This document shows positions 1-8,607 of a stretch of 35,580 bases of DNA, in pieces. The notes beneath the pieces are model-generated. The model did no database searches and was not told the DNA's origin. It saw nothing but the letters and a program-made list of their open reading frames with translations. Numbering within the stretch: position 1 is the first letter of the stretch; each line of letters opens with the position of its first letter. The translations under genes were made by a program, and so were the position numbers. Source of the DNA: SZUA-430 sp964646885. GTDB lineage: Bacteria > Pseudomonadota > Alphaproteobacteria > Micropepsales > Micropepsaceae. Where the stretch lies: assembly GCA_964646885.1 (NCBI GenBank), contig CAZYFM010000018.1, forward strand, positions 1 through 35,580, given 5' to 3'.

Positions 1-1057
1 CGCCCTTGGCCGCCATGTAGGCCAGCGTCGCCGACAGCAGCGTGCCGCCGATGCAGTAGCCGATCGCGTTGACTTCCTTTTCGCCCGTCGCCTTCTCGAT
101 GGCGTCCAGCGCGGCAAAGATGCCTTCACGCATGTAGTCTTCGAAGGTCTTCTGCGCGAGACGTGAATCCGGGTTCACCCACGAGGCCACGAACACGGTG
201 TAGCCGCGCGCCGTCGCCCACTTCACGAACGAGTTCTTCTCGCCGAGGTCGAGGATGTAGTACTTGTTGATCCACGGCGGGAAGATCACCAGCGGCCGGC
301 GGTATTGCTGCTCGGTCGTCGGCTCGTACTGGATGAGCTGCATCAGGTCGTTCTGGTACACGACCTTTCCCGGCGTCAGCGCCAGGTTGCGACCCACCTC
401 GAAATACTCCATGTCGGTCTGCGTGATGGCAAGCTGTCCCTTGCCGCGCTCAAGGTCACGCAGCAGGTTGTCGAGACCCTTCACGAGGTTCTGCCCGTTG
501 CTCTCGAACGTGACGCGCAGCACCTCGGGATTGGTCAGCAGGAAGTTCGAGGGACTGAGCGCATCGGCAAACTGCTTTGTATAGAAGTCCACGCGCTTGC
601 GCGTCTGCTCGTCGAGCCCCTTCAGGTCGCCCATGGTCGACTGCAGCCAGCGCGCGCTCAGGAGATAGGTCTGCTTGATGAAGTCGAAGACCTGCTGTTC
701 GCTCCAGTCCTTGTCCTTGAAGCGCTTGTCGCCGGGCGCGGGCTCGATGACAGGCGGAACATCCTCGCCCAGCAACCGCCGCGCGGTGTGCTGCCAGAGA
801 TTCAGGTAGTCGTGCCACAGCTTGAAATTGGCTTCCACGAAGTGGCCGGGATTGCGTACCGCGTGGCTCAGGAAATCGACAAAGGTCTGACCGAGGTTCA
901 GCGGGTCGGGCGAGCCGCCCTTGACCGGATTGCGGGCCTGCGCCTTCAGGAACTCCGTCACGAGACGCTGGCTCTGGATGGCCACCTTGATCATGTTGCG
1001 GGAGAACTCGGCCGGGTCGCTCACCCTGAACTCGGTCTTCCTGGTCTTGTCTTGCAT
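1..1057 (-). CDS. phaC: Class I poly(3-hydroxyalkanoate) synthase, 5' part (3' end beyond the left edge)
   Basis: PHA synthase polymerises (R)-3-hydroxyacyl-CoA into storage polyester on the surface of cytoplasmic granules. The visible 352 codons cover the N-terminal domain and the start of the alpha/beta-hydrolase domain. The lipase-like box GYCIGG lies at residues 333-338 with nucleophile Cys335, followed by GTLLSATLAYMAAKG at the window edge. The catalytic Asp and His would lie outside. The N-terminus (MQDKTRKTEFRVSDPAEFSRNM) and the stretch LALTPGKVVYQNDLMQLIQY are typical of class I PhaC. The ATG at 1057 has a good GGAGAG ribosome site just upstream. It is divergent from the lipoprotein gene at 1278. 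No phaR, phaP, phaA or phaB is visible. The identification is secure; the substrate length preference is inferred only from class I membership. Confidence 0.97.
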   Translation of the reverse strand, partial: MQDKTRKTEFRVSDPAEFSRNMIKVAIQSQRLVTEFLKAQARNPVKGGSPDPLNLGQTFVDFLSHAVRNPGHFVEANFKLWHDYLNLWQHTARRLLGEDVPPVIEPAPGDKRFKDKDWSEQQVFDFIKQTYLLSARWLQSTMGDLKGLDEQTRKRVDFYTKQFADALSPSNFLLTNPEVLRVTFESNGQNLVKGLDNLLRDLERGKGQLAITQTDMEYFEVGRNLALTPGKVVYQNDLMQLIQYEPTTEQQYRRPLVIFPPWINKYYILDLGEKNSFVKWATARGYTVFVASWVNPDSRLAQKTFEDYMREGIFAALDAIEKATGEKEVNAIGYCIGGTLLSATLAYMAAKG

Positions 1058-1277
1058 CTGAATCTCTCCGGAGCGGACTCAAAGCGCTTGGGCGTCCTGC
1101 AAGGGGCAGGTCCGGCCAGGCACGCGGGATGCGGCATCGGACACACCCCTGTTTTAAAGCCTTTACCTGACAAATATTAAAGGTGGAGTTTCCATCCCCT
1201 TTGGCGCAAAATCGGTGTAATACTCTGGGCTAGGGCTTGGGCACCGTATCGCCACCACTTCATGGAGCTGTCGCGTC
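1058..1277. promoter_or_regulatory. Divergent intergenic region, phaC / lipoprotein
   Basis: These 220 bases must hold the promoters of both divergent genes. An AT-richer patch around 1150-1185 (gttttaaagcc ... aaatattaaagg) is the most promoter-like stretch. I could not assign confident -35/-10 pairs or an operator. Confidence 0.4.
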
Positions 1278-1778
1278 ATGTCGCGCATCGCGCTGAAAGT
1301 CATTCCGATTGTCATGTCTGCCGGCCTCATGGCGGGCTGTTCCACCATGCCCGAATGGACGAAACCCTCGACCTGGGTCGATGGCGTCACGGACAGCGCA
1401 AAACCGGCTGAATCGGCCGATCAGAAGGCTGAAACCACGCAGGTTGCCAAGCCCGCCGCCGCCACGACGCCGGCCTCGGCCGACCCCGTGATCGACCCGC
1501 TGGCTGAAGAGCCTGCCAAGCCCCGCATCCAGCAGGCGGATGCGCCGACCGAGTTCCCGAACATCAACACCCAGCCCGAGCCGCGCCAGGTTGTCACGAC
1601 CGAATCGCAGCGTCGCGAAATCCGGGACGCCCTGGTCGCCGACCGGGACAACGCCCAGCACTCGGCGGACGAGCTGCGCGGGGGCACGTCCCCGGCAGCA
1701 CCGCCTCCGGCGCCCGCCCCCGTGAAGCCGGCTACCCCGGCGGAAGAGGGCGAAAAGAAGCCGGACGGCGCCGAGTAG
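1278..1778 (+). CDS. Small proline/alanine-rich outer-membrane or periplasmic lipoprotein, function unknown
   Basis: A 166-residue protein with a lipoprotein signal peptide. A short hydrophobic stretch ends in the lipobox LMAGC, so Cys21 is the expected lipidated residue. The mature chain is low-complexity and rich in Ala, Pro and Glu. It contains a recognisable segment near residues 92-134 (FPNINTQPEPRQ ... RREIRDALVADRDNAQHSADELRGG). That 'FPN..P.R...R..I...L.ADR.NA...LRGG' pattern is familiar to me from alphaproteobacterial lipoproteins and from the N-terminal parts of some OmpA-type proteins, but no OmpA domain follows here. The GGAGCT about 9 bases before the ATG supports the start. An inverted repeat at 1830-1853 follows the gene. 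I do not assign a function; an envelope structural or assembly role is a guess. Confidence 0.8.
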   Translation: MSRIALKVIPIVMSAGLMAGCSTMPEWTKPSTWVDGVTDSAKPAESADQKAETTQVAKPAAATTPASADPVIDPLAEEPAKPRIQQADAPTEFPNINTQPEPRQVVTTESQRREIRDALVADRDNAQHSADELRGGTSPAAPPPAPAPVKPATPAEEGEKKPDGAE

Positions 1779-1829
1779 GGCCCTCGAACTCTTTGAAATT
1801 GCCTCCCCGAAGGGGGTAGAGTGCTGCCA

Positions 1830-1853
1830 GGCGCACCGGCTTATCGGTGCGCC
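1830..1853 (+). terminator. Perfect 9-bp stem-loop between the lipoprotein and aminotransferase genes
   Basis: GGCGCACCG, loop gcttat, CGGTGCGCC, then ATTTTGG. This can act as a weak intrinsic terminator or attenuator for the upstream gene. It also decides the next start: an in-frame GTG at 1847 lies inside the 3' arm of the stem, so the GTG at 1871, which follows GGTGGA, is the better start of the aminotransferase. A smaller hairpin (ccccgaagggg) lies just upstream, near 1806-1815. Confidence 0.6.
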
Positions 1854-1870
1854 ATTTTGGTGGATTGCCC

Positions 1871-3091
1871 GTGAACTCCGACTTTCTCCGCATCAAGCGC
1901 CTGCCGCCCTACGTTTTCGAAGAGGTCAACCGCCTCAAGGCCAAGGCGCGCGCGGCCGGTGAGGACATCATCGACTTCGGCATGGGCAACCCGGACATGC
2001 CGACGCCCAAGCACATCGTCGACAAGCTGATCGAGAATGTCGCCAATCCCAGGACCAACCGCTACTCGTCCTCGCGCGGCATTCCCGGCCTGAGAAAGGC
2101 CATGGCCGCCTATTACGGCCGTCGGTTCGGCGTGAAGATCGACCCCGACCGCGAAGTGATCGCGACCCTGGGCTCGAAGGAAGGCTTTGCGAACCTGGCG
2201 CAGGCCATGACCGCGCCGGGGGACACGATCCTCGTCCCGAACCCGTCCTATCCGATCCACGCCTTCGGCTTCATCCTGGCCGGCGCCTCGATCCGCCACG
2301 TCGAAGCCTCCAGCCCCGAGCAGTTCCTTCGCGGCATGGAGCGCGCCGTGCGTCACGCCGTTCCGCCACCGACCGCAGTTGTCGTCAGCTATCCGTCCAA
2401 CCCGACGGCGCAGGTGGTCGACCTCGAATTCTATGAAGACGTCGTCAAGTTTGCGAAGGCCAAGGGCCTCTGGGTCCTGTCGGATCTGGCCTACGCCGAA
2501 ATCTATTTCGGGGACAGGCCGCCACCTTCGATGCTGCAGGTGCCGGGCGCGAAGGATGTCGTGGTCGAGTTCAACTCTCTGTCCAAGACCTACGCCATGC
2601 CGGGCTGGCGCATGGGCTTTGCGGCTGGTAACGAAAAGCTCATACACGCGCTGGGTCGCATCAAGTCCTATCTCGACTATGGCGCGTTCACGCCCATCCA
2701 GGTCGCAGCCGCAACCGCGCTGAACGGTCCGCAGGATTGCGTTGACGAGATGCGGGCGATCTACAAGTCCCGCCGTGATGTTCTGATCGATGGCTTTGCG
2801 CGCGCCGGCTGGGACATTCCCCCGCCAGAGGCATCAATGTTCGCGTGGGCCCCGATCCCCGAGCCGTTCCGGCCGCTGGGCTCGCTTCAGTTTGCCAAGC
2901 TTCTGATTGAACATGCGAAGGTCGCCGTGGCGCCAGGTGCAGGCTTTGGCGAATACGGTGACACGCACGTGCGCATCGCGCTCGTCGAGAACGAGCACCG
3001 CATCCGCCAGGCGGCGCGCAACGTCAAGAAGTTCCTCTCATCGCCGCCAATCGACCTGGCGGCCATCCAGAACCGCACGGCTGCACAATGA
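1871..3091 (+). CDS. alaC: PLP-dependent class I/II aminotransferase, AlaC / LL-diaminopimelate aminotransferase-like
   Basis: A 406-residue fold-type I aminotransferase. The PLP lysine is K239 in SLSKTYAMPGWRMGF. Other cofactor and substrate residues are visible: N177 in SYPSNPTA, D205 and Y208 in VLSDLAYAE, and the N-terminal IIDFGMGNPDMPTP. The family converts pyruvate/glutamate to alanine/2-oxoglutarate (AlaC, YfdZ). Annotation pipelines often call it LL-DAP or aspartate aminotransferase, and sequence alone does not settle the substrate. I chose the GTG at 1871 because GGTGGA precedes it and the upstream GTG at 1847 lies in a hairpin stem. The stop overlaps the start of hom in an ATGA, implying translational coupling, so an amino-acid biosynthetic role tied to aspartate-family metabolism is plausible. 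Confidence 0.9.
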   Translation: MNSDFLRIKRLPPYVFEEVNRLKAKARAAGEDIIDFGMGNPDMPTPKHIVDKLIENVANPRTNRYSSSRGIPGLRKAMAAYYGRRFGVKIDPDREVIATLGSKEGFANLAQAMTAPGDTILVPNPSYPIHAFGFILAGASIRHVEASSPEQFLRGMERAVRHAVPPPTAVVVSYPSNPTAQVVDLEFYEDVVKFAKAKGLWVLSDLAYAEIYFGDRPPPSMLQVPGAKDVVVEFNSLSKTYAMPGWRMGFAAGNEKLIHALGRIKSYLDYGAFTPIQVAAATALNGPQDCVDEMRAIYKSRRDVLIDGFARAGWDIPPPEASMFAWAPIPEPFRPLGSLQFAKLLIEHAKVAVAPGAGFGEYGDTHVRIALVENEHRIRQAARNVKKFLSSPPIDLAAIQNRTAAQ

Positions 3092-4377
3092 AATCACTTC
3101 GCGTAGGGATTGCCGGCCTCGGCACTGTCGGGGCCACCGTAGCCCGTTTGGTTGCAGCCAACGGGAAGGCGCTGGCCGCCCGTTGTGGCCGTGAGCTGGT
3201 GCTGACAGCCGTGTCTGCCCGAACGAAAGGCAAGGACCGCGGCTTCGACATGACCGGCGTGACCTGGTTCGACGATCCCGTAAAGCTCGCCTCCTCGGCA
3301 GACATCGACCTGTTCGTCGAGTTGATGGGCGGAGAGGGCGGCGCCGCGAAAGCGTCTGTCGAGGCTGCGATCTCACGTGGCCTGCCGGTCGTCACCGCGA
3401 ACAAGGCGCTGCTTGCACACCATGGCGTTGCGCTCGCGAAGGCATCGGAAGCCGGACGCACGGCGCTGAACTTCGAAGCCGCGGTTGCGGGTGGCATTCC
3501 CATCATCAAGGCTCTGCGCGAGGGCCTGGGGGCCAACCGGATCTCGCGCGTCTATGGAATCCTCAACGGCACCTGCAATTACATCCTCACGACGATGGAA
3601 GCGACGGGCCGCAGCTTCCCGGATGTGCTGGCCGAGGCGCAGAAGCTCGGATACGCCGAAGCCGATCCGACGTTCGACATTGGCGGCATGGACACGGCGC
3701 ACAAGCTGTCCCTGCTTGCAGCTGTTGCCTTTGGAAATGCCCCGGCGCTGGATGGCATCCACGTCGAGGGCATCGAGCGCATCACGCCGCTGGATATCGA
3801 GTTCGCGAACGAGTTCGGTTTCCGCATCAAACTTCTCGGTATCGCGACCAGCAGCGAGAGCGGCATTGAACAGCGTGTCCATCCCGCTATGGTGCCGCAT
3901 GGTACGCCGCTGGCGGATGTGGACGGCGTGTTCAACGCCGTGGTGGCTGAAGGCGATCTCGCTGGAAAATCGGTCTACGAAGGGCGCGGTGCAGGCTCGG
4001 GTCCAACGGCTTCAGCCGTGATGGCAGACATCCTCGACATCGCCCGCGGCGTGAACCTGCCGGCATTCGGAGCGCCGGCGGCGACGATCGCGCGTCCGCG
4101 GATTGTCCCGGTTTCCGACCACGTGGGCGCCTGCTACTTGCGATTTACCGTAATTGACCGCCCGGGCGTGATTGCAGTTTTGTCGCGCTGCCTCGCTGAC
4201 CAGGCGATTTCGATTGAATCTATGCTACAGCGTAGCCGCTCACCAGGCGAGGCTGTCCCGGTTGTCATGATCACGCACGAAGCGAAGGAGGCCGCAATGT
4301 CGAAGGCATTGCAGGCGATCGTCGCGACAGGCACCGTGATGGAACAGCCCTGCATGGTCCGCATTGAACGTTTCTGA
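3088..4377 (+). CDS. hom: Homoserine dehydrogenase with C-terminal ACT domain
   Basis: Catalyses the NAD(P)H-dependent reduction of aspartate semialdehyde to homoserine, the branch point to threonine, methionine and isoleucine. The 429 residues match the usual bacterial length. A Rossmann fingerprint GIAGLGTVG lies at residues 7-15. The catalytic domain carries GILNGTCNYILTTM and the signature DPTFDIGGMDTAHKLSLLA. An ACT regulatory domain (from about residue 350, CYLRFTVIDRPGVIAVLSRCL) predicts feedback by threonine, as in the family. The start overlaps the aminotransferase stop (ATGA at 3088-3091), and glpX begins 7 bases after its stop, so alaC-hom-glpX-recJ is probably one transcript. Nothing is odd about the gene. 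Confidence 0.97.
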   Translation: MKSLRVGIAGLGTVGATVARLVAANGKALAARCGRELVLTAVSARTKGKDRGFDMTGVTWFDDPVKLASSADIDLFVELMGGEGGAAKASVEAAISRGLPVVTANKALLAHHGVALAKASEAGRTALNFEAAVAGGIPIIKALREGLGANRISRVYGILNGTCNYILTTMEATGRSFPDVLAEAQKLGYAEADPTFDIGGMDTAHKLSLLAAVAFGNAPALDGIHVEGIERITPLDIEFANEFGFRIKLLGIATSSESGIEQRVHPAMVPHGTPLADVDGVFNAVVAEGDLAGKSVYEGRGAGSGPTASAVMADILDIARGVNLPAFGAPAATIARPRIVPVSDHVGACYLRFTVIDRPGVIAVLSRCLADQAISIESMLQRSRSPGEAVPVVMITHEAKEAAMSKALQAIVATGTVMEQPCMVRIERF

Positions 4378-4384
4378 GGGAATT

Positions 4385-5359
4385 ATGGCTGATATCACTA
4401 CGTCCGACGGTCTAGAACGCATCCTGACACTCGAACTCGCGCGCGTGACCGAAGCCGCCGCGATCGCCTCATACGAGCAGGTGGGACGCGGCAACGAGCA
4501 CAACGCCGACCAGGCCGCAGTCGACGCCATGCGTCGCGCGCTGAACCAGTGCAATTTCGACGGCACGGTCGTCATCGGCGAGGGCGAACGGGACGAAGCG
4601 CCCATGCTCTTCATCGGCGAGAAGGTCGGCACCGGCAAGGGACCGAAGGTCGACATCGCCCTCGATCCGCTTGAAGGAACGACACTGACGGCGAAGGCGA
4701 TGGCCAATGCGCTCGCCGTGGTGGCCGTGGCCGAAGGTGGCAGCCTCCTGCATGCACCCGATACCTACATGGACAAGATCGCCATCGGCGGTGGCTATCC
4801 GGAAGGCATCGTCGACCTCGATGCCGATCCGCGTGATAACATTCTCGCGCTCGCAAAGGCCAAGGGCGTGCGCCCGCAGGAAATCAAGGCGTGCATCCTT
4901 GACCGTCCCCGCCACTCCGACCTGATCGCGAAGGTGCGTGAGGCCGGCGCGGCCGTTGCGCTGATTTCGGACGGCGACATCGCAGGCGTCATTCACACGA
5001 GCGACCCTGACACGGGCATCGACATCTATATCGGACAGGGTGGCGCACCCGAGGGCGTGCTTGCCGCGGCTGCTCTGCGCTGCGTGGGAGGCCAGATCCA
5101 GGGTCGCCTCGTTTTCCGCAATGACGACGAGCGCCAGCGCGCGGCCCGCATTGGCATCAAGGACCTGAACCGCAAGTACTCGACCATCGACCTTGCATCC
5201 GGCGACGTGATGTTCGCGGCAACGGGCGTCACGGACGGCTCCATGCTGCGCGGCATCCACCGTGTCGGCAAGTTCATGACCAGCGAGACGATCGTGATGC
5301 GGTCGAAGACGGGCACCGTGCGCTGGATCCGTGCGCGCCACGTGATCAGGGAACGCTGA
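4385..5359 (+). CDS. glpX: Class II fructose-1,6-bisphosphatase (GlpX)
   Basis: Hydrolyses fructose-1,6-bisphosphate in gluconeogenesis, and in some bacteria also sedoheptulose-1,7-bisphosphate. The 324 residues contain the family metal/phosphate motifs IGEGERDEAPML at residues 64-75 and LDPLEGTTL at 93-101, and the lithium-sensitive phosphatase fold extends to the end. The ATG at 4385 is preceded by GAGGGAATT. An in-frame TTG at 4364 would overlap hom by 14 bases and has no better ribosome site. recJ follows after only 4 bases. The order hom-glpX-recJ recurs in alphaproteobacteria, in line with the rest of the window. Confidence 0.96.
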   Translation: MADITTSDGLERILTLELARVTEAAAIASYEQVGRGNEHNADQAAVDAMRRALNQCNFDGTVVIGEGERDEAPMLFIGEKVGTGKGPKVDIALDPLEGTTLTAKAMANALAVVAVAEGGSLLHAPDTYMDKIAIGGGYPEGIVDLDADPRDNILALAKAKGVRPQEIKACILDRPRHSDLIAKVREAGAAVALISDGDIAGVIHTSDPDTGIDIYIGQGGAPEGVLAAAALRCVGGQIQGRLVFRNDDERQRAARIGIKDLNRKYSTIDLASGDVMFAATGVTDGSMLRGIHRVGKFMTSETIVMRSKTGTVRWIRARHVIRER

Positions 5360-5363
5360 GCGG

Positions 5364-7166
5364 ATGGTGCAGCCCGCACCGGCAGAACGTCCCGGGCTGC
5401 AGACGCTGCTGGGCGTGTCACGCTCGGTATTGGGGCGCCGATGGGTCGAACGCGCATCAAATCCCTCTGACGTCATGGCAATCGCCCAGCGGCTTCGCAT
5501 CGACGAGGTCGTTGCGCGCCTGCTGAATGCACGCGGTGTCACGGCCGACGAAGCGCAAGGGTTCCTGAACCCGTCCCTGAAGTCGGACCTCCCGGACCCA
5601 AGCATCGTCCGCGACATGGATCTGGCCGCCGAGCGTCTGGCAGACGCCGTGATCGCGCGTGAAGGCATCGCAGTCTTCGGCGACTATGACGTCGATGGCG
5701 CCACATCGTCGGCCCTGCTGGCGCGCTACCTCACCGCGGTTGGCGTGCGGCCCCTCGTATACATTCCGGATCGCCTGACCGAGGGCTATGGACCAAATGC
5801 GCCCGCCATGGAGCGTCTCGTCACCATGGGCGCGAAAGTCATCGTGACCGTCGACTGCGGGACGCAGGCGCATGAGGCGCTGGAAGCTGCCGCAAGGCAG
5901 GGCGGTGACGTCATCGTCTGCGACCACCATTTGCCGTCCGGAACACTGCCGCGGGCCTGCGCCATCGTGAACCCGAACCGGCCGGACGACACGTCGGGGC
6001 TGGGGCAGCTTGCGGCGATCGGCGTGACGTTCCTTCTTTGCATCGCCCTGAACAGGACGCTGCGCCAGCGCGGTTATTTCGAGACGCGCACGGCGCCTGA
6101 TCTCCGCCAATGGCTGGGCATCGTGGCGCTGGGCACCGTGGCGGACGTGGTGCCGCTCACGGGCGTGAACCGCGCCTTCGTCACCCGTGGCATCGAGCAG
6201 ATGCGCAACGGAGCCGTCCCGGGCCTCTCTGCATTGATCGAGGTAGGGCGCCTCAACGGACCGGTCGAGCCCTATCATCTGGGGTTCGTCCTGGGCCCGC
6301 GCGTCAATGCGGGCGGTCGGGTCGGTCGCTGCGACCTGGGCTCGCAGTTGCTTGCGACAGACAGCAGGGAAGAGGCGCTGGCGATCGCGCGGGAACTCGA
6401 CGTCCTGAACCAGGAGCGCCGGGCGATCGAGCAGGGCATGATCGATGAAGCCATTGCGCTGGTGGAAACCGACGCAGCCCTGCGTGCCTGCGAAGTACTC
6501 GTTGTGGCGCGTGACGGCTGGCACCCCGGCGTGATTGGCATTGTCGCGTCGCGCCTTAAGGAGCGCTACGGCAAGCCCTCGATTGTCATCGCCATCAACG
6601 ACGGCGTGGGCAAGGGCTCCGGACGGTCCGTGACAGGCGTTGACCTGGGCACCGCGATTGTCTCGGCGAGGGAGCAGGGTCTGCTCATCAATGGTGGCGG
6701 ACATGCCATGGCTGCGGGGCTGACGATTGATCCCGCGCGCATCGTCGACCTGCGCGCCTATCTGTCGGCATCACTGGCGACGGCATGCGCGTCATCGACG
6801 GAAGGGCGGGAACTCGTCATCGACGGTGCGCTGTCCCCGCGCGGCGCAACGGAGGAGTTCTGCTCCCTCGTCGCGCGCTGCGGCCCCTATGGCGCTGGCA
6901 ATGCCGAGCCGGTTTTTGTCTTTCCTTCGGTCAGCGTGTCCTACGTGTCGGTCGTCGGCGAACAGCACGTCCGTTGCGCATTCCAGTCGGTCGACGGCGC
7001 GCGCATGAATGGCATCGCGTTTCGCGCCGTCCAGAATGAACTCGGCGCCCTGCTCCAGAAGCACAAGGGACGCCGGCTGCACGTGGCCGCCACGCTGAAG
7101 GTGGATGAGTGGCAGGGACAGAAGCGCGTCCAGGCCACCATCAAGGATGCAGCAGACGCAACCTAG
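5364..7166 (+). CDS. recJ: Single-stranded-DNA-specific 5'-3' exonuclease RecJ
   Basis: RecJ degrades 5' single strands in RecFOR recombination, mismatch repair and base excision repair in the cytoplasm. The 600 residues are the normal length. DHH-family motifs are in order: GDYDVDG at 106-112, VTVDCGT at 161-167 and VCDHH at 185-189. The region GIVALGTVADVVPL follows. The DHHA1 motif GGGHAMAAGLT lies near 445, then comes a C-terminal OB-type domain. All expected metal ligands visible to me are present. It is the last gene of the alaC-hom-glpX-recJ run. Its stop codon TAG shares the bases CTAG with the stop of the opposite-strand hydrolase gene. Confidence 0.97.
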   Translation: MVQPAPAERPGLQTLLGVSRSVLGRRWVERASNPSDVMAIAQRLRIDEVVARLLNARGVTADEAQGFLNPSLKSDLPDPSIVRDMDLAAERLADAVIAREGIAVFGDYDVDGATSSALLARYLTAVGVRPLVYIPDRLTEGYGPNAPAMERLVTMGAKVIVTVDCGTQAHEALEAAARQGGDVIVCDHHLPSGTLPRACAIVNPNRPDDTSGLGQLAAIGVTFLLCIALNRTLRQRGYFETRTAPDLRQWLGIVALGTVADVVPLTGVNRAFVTRGIEQMRNGAVPGLSALIEVGRLNGPVEPYHLGFVLGPRVNAGGRVGRCDLGSQLLATDSREEALAIARELDVLNQERRAIEQGMIDEAIALVETDAALRACEVLVVARDGWHPGVIGIVASRLKERYGKPSIVIAINDGVGKGSGRSVTGVDLGTAIVSAREQGLLINGGGHAMAAGLTIDPARIVDLRAYLSASLATACASSTEGRELVIDGALSPRGATEEFCSLVARCGPYGAGNAEPVFVFPSVSVSYVSVVGEQHVRCAFQSVDGARMNGIAFRAVQNELGALLQKHKGRRLHVAATLKVDEWQGQKRVQATIKDAADAT

Positions 7167-8395
7167 GGCGCACTGCAGGTCACGTAGACGGCCGGATTGA
7201 CTGCCTTTGCGCTGGTCGCATTGTCCATCGCCAGTTGCGCGAGACATGCCGTTCGCTGGTCCAACTTGACCTGGTACTGGTTTGTCAGGACCACGGCCGA
7301 CACCCAGCGTCCCGTTTTCCGGTTCACGAAGATGCCGTCAAAGGCGCTGAATCCCTCGATGCTTCCGCTGTGCGAGTACCAGTCCAGGTCCCCGGCGCTC
7401 ATGACCGTCCAGCCCATGCCATAGAACACCGGGATGACCCCGACGGCGCCGGCAGGCGCAACGGGCTTGAACATCTGCTTGAGGCTTTCAGGGCCGATGA
7501 TCTTGCCGCCCATCAGCGCAGCGTGCCACCTGAGGATGTCCCTCGCGCTGCTCGTGACTTCACCGGCCCCCTTGGGCCAGTTGGGCTTGTTCCAGTTGCC
7601 CTTGGTCGTGTCATAGGCAGCGATGGCTTGCCCTGGCGTATTCCAGACACCGTTCACGAAGCCGGTTTCGGTGAGGCCTGCCGGCTTGAAGACACGCTCC
7701 TTGAGGAGGTTGCGGAACTGCGGGCGCCTGCCGACAATCCCGAGATCCGTAACTTGTTCGGCAACCTCCGCCAGCAAATAGTAGTTCGTGTTCGAGTACG
7801 CGTAGCCCGTTCCCGGCTGGAAGGACTGGGGTCTCACCTCCATCATGAGATTGATGAAATTCATCATGTCCGGCGCCGTGATTGCGGAGGTCGTGTCCGG
7901 CATGCCCGGGGCGTCCGGTTTGAGTTGCGTGAAGCTGTAGAACCCCGACTGCATGTTCAGCAGGTTCCGGATGCTCGCCTTTCCCTTGGGCATCCACATG
8001 GAAGCCTGCGGCAGGATCGCATCAAGCTTCATGTCGAGCGAGAAGGGGGCCTTGGCGAGTTTGGGCACGAACACGCCGCGCTGCGGTTCGGTGAGGGACA
8101 GGATGAGCGCCGCGGTCATCTGCTTCGTCAGCGAGCCGATCTGGTAGGGTGTGAAGGCCGTCGCCTTTTCGCCGGTGACCGGATTGGCAACACCATAGCC
8201 TTCCATCATGACCGGCACGCCATCAATGCTGATGCCGATGGCAACGGAGGGCGGCTTCTGCGATTGCTTGAGGATGGCCCCCGCAACTGCGGCCGCGACC
8301 TTTGACTTGTCATCCGACCATTGCTGCGCCTGGGCTGCAAGCGCCGGCACGATCGAAAGAAGGAAGGCGCTGAGAATGCGAAGGGAACGATGCAT
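7163..8395 (-). CDS. Secreted serine hydrolase of the class C beta-lactamase / D-alanyl-D-alanine carboxypeptidase family
   Basis: A 410-residue exported protein. The signal peptide is MHRSLRILSAFLLSIVPALAAQA, cleaved near residue 23. The three active-site elements of this serine-hydrolase family are present: S88-L-T-K91 (nucleophile and base), Y200-S-N202 and H342-S-G344. Family members are class C beta-lactamases, penicillin-binding carboxypeptidases and esterases, and the substrate cannot be told from sequence. HSG instead of KTG is common in the esterase/peptidase members and argues mildly against a true AmpC. The ATG at 8395 follows GGAGC; the frame is open further upstream but lacks a signal peptide there. 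It converges on recJ with stops overlapping in CTAG, and it lies downstream of the porin terminator, so it is probably a separate transcript. Confidence 0.88.
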   Translation of the reverse strand: MHRSLRILSAFLLSIVPALAAQAQQWSDDKSKVAAAVAGAILKQSQKPPSVAIGISIDGVPVMMEGYGVANPVTGEKATAFTPYQIGSLTKQMTAALILSLTEPQRGVFVPKLAKAPFSLDMKLDAILPQASMWMPKGKASIRNLLNMQSGFYSFTQLKPDAPGMPDTTSAITAPDMMNFINLMMEVRPQSFQPGTGYAYSNTNYYLLAEVAEQVTDLGIVGRRPQFRNLLKERVFKPAGLTETGFVNGVWNTPGQAIAAYDTTKGNWNKPNWPKGAGEVTSSARDILRWHAALMGGKIIGPESLKQMFKPVAPAGAVGVIPVFYGMGWTVMSAGDLDWYSHSGSIEGFSAFDGIFVNRKTGRWVSAVVLTNQYQVKLDQRTACLAQLAMDNATSAKAVNPAVYVTCSAP

Positions 8396-8510
8396 GTGAA
8401 GCTCCGGCGTGACGGCCAACCATAGGCACGAGGTCGTGCACCGGTAAACGGCCCCCGCACGCCAACCTGCACGGACCTTGCGCGTCGTCACACCGGCTGC
8501 CGCAGTGCAA

Positions 8511-8537
8511 TAAAAAAAGCCCCGGGTGGACGGGGCC
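8511..8537 (-). terminator. Rho-independent terminator of the porin gene
   Basis: Read on the minus strand: GGCCCCG, loop tccac, CCGGGGC, then a run of seven T. It sits about 70 bases after the porin stop codon. Confidence 0.88.
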
Positions 8538-8607
8538 TGAGTGAAGGGAGTAGGGGCCTCCCCGCCAGGTGGCGGCGGGGAGGGTCGTGGAGGCACTTGG
8601 CAGTAAA

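Noticed and set aside
305..1180. Long plus-strand frame opposite phaC
   Set aside because: It is a shadow of the high-GC third codon positions of phaC, whose own frame shows clear family motifs.
1779..1870. Riboswitch before the aminotransferase-hom genes
   Set aside because: Only a simple 9-bp hairpin is present; the region is too short and lacks the conserved core of known amino-acid or SAM riboswitches.
7163..8395. Antibiotic-resistance beta-lactamase
   Set aside because: SxxK and YxN are shared with many esterases and peptidases, the third motif is HSG not KTG, and there is no AmpR-type regulator.
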